Source: Acidimicrobiaceae bacterium
Lineage (GTDB): Bacteria > Actinomycetota > Acidimicrobiia > Acidimicrobiales > RAAP-2
Assembly (NCBI GenBank): GCA_003157945.1
Contig: PMFY01000474.1
Span: 1-7,966 of the forward strand
Length of the DNA: 7,966 nt
Reading direction: 5' to 3'
Shown here: positions 6,251 through 7,966 of the stretch, one piece after another
Position numbering within the stretch: position 1 is the stretch's first letter
Layout: every line of letters starts with the position of its first letter
Made by a program: the position numbers and the translations under genes
Notes under the pieces: generated by a model
Told to the model about the DNA's origin: nothing
What the model saw: the letters and a program-made list of their open reading frames with translations, nothing else
Database searches by the model: none

Positions 6251-7578
6251 CGGACGTCCTCGGCGGCGACCTCGTCGATGCAGGCGGCCAGCACGTCGAT
6301 CACCCGGTCGAGCTCGTCGGCCGTGCTGGTGAGCGGCGGCATGAGTACGACGACGTCGCCCAGCGGACGCAGCAGCACCCCTCGGCGGACGGCGCCCGCG
6401 CACACGCGACGGCCCCAGCGAAGTGCGCCCTCCGGCGGCGCCAGCTCCACCCCCACCATCAGTCCCCGTCGACGCACCTCGGCCACGCCGGTCCGGCCCA
6501 CGATCGTCGAGTCGAGCCGCGCTCCGAGGTGGTCGGCCACCTCGAGCACGTGGTCGAGGACGCGCCACTCGTCGAGGAGTTGCAGGTGGCGCAGGGCGAC
6601 GGCGCAGGCCAGGGCGTTCCCACCGTAGGAGTGGCCGTGGTAGAAGGTCGCCGTCCCCAGGTCCTCACCCGAGAACGACTCGAAGACCGGCGCGGTCACC
6701 ACGGTGGCGGACAGCGGGAGGTAGCCACCCGTGATGCCCTTGCCGAGGCAGACGATGTCGGGCCGGAACCCGGGGCCGGCCCACTCGGAGGCGAACAGGC
6801 GACCCGTCCGACCGAACCCCGTGGCGACCTCGTCGCAGATCAGCAGGACCCCGTGCTCCGCGCAGGCGCGGCCCACCAGGGCGACGTCCTCGGGGTCGGC
6901 CACCAGGATCCCGGACGCACCCTGGACCAGGGGCTCGATCACCATGGCGGCCAGCGTGTCGGCATGGGCGACCACGGCGGCGACCGCCTTGGTCGCCCAG
7001 TCGGCCGAGGCGTAGCCGGGGGTCCGCTCCACGGGGAACCGCAGGGGATCGAACACCGTGGTACCGAAGCCACCGTCGCCGAGGGAGAGGGCCCCCACGG
7101 TGTCGCCGTGGTAGGCGTCGCCGAGGGCCAGGAAGCGGTTCCGCTCGGGACGGCCGCGGTTCACCCAGCACTGGAAGGCGATCTTGAGCGCCTGCTCGAC
7201 CGCCACCGCGCCGTCGGAGGCGAAGATGGTGTGGGCGTCGTCGACCGGGACCACCTCCGCCAGTGCTTCGGCGAATTCGATGACGGCGCGGCTGCCGTTG
7301 CCCAGCAGGGTGGCGTGGGCCACCTTCCCCAATTGGTCGACGATGGCGGCGTCGAGCTCCGGGACGCGATGGCCCAACGTGGTGACCCACAGCGACGAGA
7401 TGGCGTCGAAGTACCGGTTCCCGTCCACGTCGATCAGCTCGCGCCCCTCGGCGCGCTCCACCGTCACCGGACTGTTGGTCGGATAGGCGGCCATCTGGGT
7501 GAACCCGTGCCACACCACGGCGACGTCCCGCGCCACCCACGGGTCGGAGGCGGGTGGGTGCGGGGTCTCGGCGCTCAT
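6247..7578 (-). CDS. bioA: Adenosylmethionine/lysine:8-amino-7-oxononanoate (DAPA) aminotransferase
   Basis: Encodes 443 residues. It is a class III PLP aminotransferase that converts KAPA to DAPA. Motifs: VVWHGFTQMAAY (21-32), ISSLWVTTLGH (60-70), FASDGAVAVEQALKIA (119-134, phosphate cup), AYHGDTVGAL (155-164), IEPLVQGASG (214-223), DEVATGFGRTG (249-259, Asp249), Schiff-base Lys280 in LGKGITGGYLP (278-288) and HGHSYGGN (314-321). As I recall the references, FTQM, GKGITGGYLP and HGHSYxGN match Bacillus subtilis BioA/BioK, which uses lysine as amino donor, better than E. coli BioA (YTSM, GKALTGG, HGPTFMGN), which uses S-adenosylmethionine; the donor is therefore open. ATG 7578 starts the family homology. 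It lacks a ribosome site; AAGACT (7592-7587) ends 8 nt upstream, so leaderless initiation is possible. First gene of the bio array, divergent from the riboflavin synthase gene. Confidence 0.95.
   Translation of the reverse strand: MSAETPHPPASDPWVARDVAVVWHGFTQMAAYPTNSPVTVERAEGRELIDVDGNRYFDAISSLWVTTLGHRVPELDAAIVDQLGKVAHATLLGNGSRAVIEFAEALAEVVPVDDAHTIFASDGAVAVEQALKIAFQCWVNRGRPERNRFLALGDAYHGDTVGALSLGDGGFGTTVFDPLRFPVERTPGYASADWATKAVAAVVAHADTLAAMVIEPLVQGASGILVADPEDVALVGRACAEHGVLLICDEVATGFGRTGRLFASEWAGPGFRPDIVCLGKGITGGYLPLSATVVTAPVFESFSGEDLGTATFYHGHSYGGNALACAVALRHLQLLDEWRVLDHVLEVADHLGARLDSTIVGRTGVAEVRRRGLMVGVELAPPEGALRWGRRVCAGAVRRGVLLRPLGDVVVLMPPLTSTADELDRVIDVLAACIDEVAAEDVR

Positions 7579-7966
<388 letters not shown>

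Noticed and set aside
6251..6568. Upstream extension of bioF to 6568
   Set aside because: Arg/Gly-rich stretch in a shifted frame over the bioA coding region; a GTG with ribosome site and GTGA overlap at 6250 gives the normal BioF length.
4493..6628. A 711-codon open frame on the plus strand
   Set aside because: It lies antisense to bioD, bioF and part of bioA, which have clear catalytic motifs. The translation is Ser/Arg/Thr/Pro-rich without recognisable domains, as expected for a shadow frame in GC-rich DNA.

Overview
The window is GC-rich (around 70 %), gene-dense bacterial DNA with GTG starts, stop/start overlaps and strong third-position GC. The actinobacterial SCO6745-family protein, the BcrA/DrrA-like ABC-2 exporter and the actinobacterial style of the BioD and patatin-like proteins all point to a high-GC actinobacterium. 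An Acidimicrobiia-like lineage is a guess that the sequence alone cannot settle. It reads as an ordinary chromosomal region: I see no phage, IS element, tRNA, rRNA or CRISPR.

Layout. At the left, two minus-strand genes form an nfeD-slipin pair: a 70-residue NfeD-type OB-fold protein (559..347), then a slipin/SPFH membrane protein that runs off the left edge (268..1). A 136-bp divergent spacer separates them from a plus-strand gene for a SCO6745-family protein (696..1571). That gene converges, with a 13-bp gap, on a six-gene minus-strand array. In transcription order the array is bioA (7578..6247), bioF (6250..5039), bioD (5049..4366), an ABC-2 exporter ATPase (4276..3353), its permease (3356..2457) and a patatin-like hydrolase (2484..1585). 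Upstream of bioA, across a 108-bp divergent spacer, a plus-strand gene (7687 to the right edge) encodes the first 93 residues of an archaeal-type riboflavin synthase (RibC/MJ1184 family), not the usual bacterial RibE type.

How they fit together. BioF condenses a pimeloyl thioester with alanine to give KAPA (8-amino-7-oxononanoate), BioA aminates it to DAPA (7,8-diaminononanoate) and BioD closes the ureido ring to dethiobiotin. BioB and all pimelate-supplying enzymes are absent from the window. BioA/BioF and BioF/BioD are joined by 4-nt and 11-nt overlaps, which suggests translational coupling. An 89-bp gap holding a GC hairpin separates bioD from the exporter genes, so exporter and patatin may be read through from bio or may be a separate unit. 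Exporter substrate and patatin substrate are unknown.

The most notable items are the archaeal-type riboflavin synthase next to the biotin operon, a BioA that resembles the Bacillus (lysine-using) branch more than the E. coli (SAM-using) branch, an NfeD reduced to its OB fold, and start regions suggesting leaderless transcription of both plus-strand genes.
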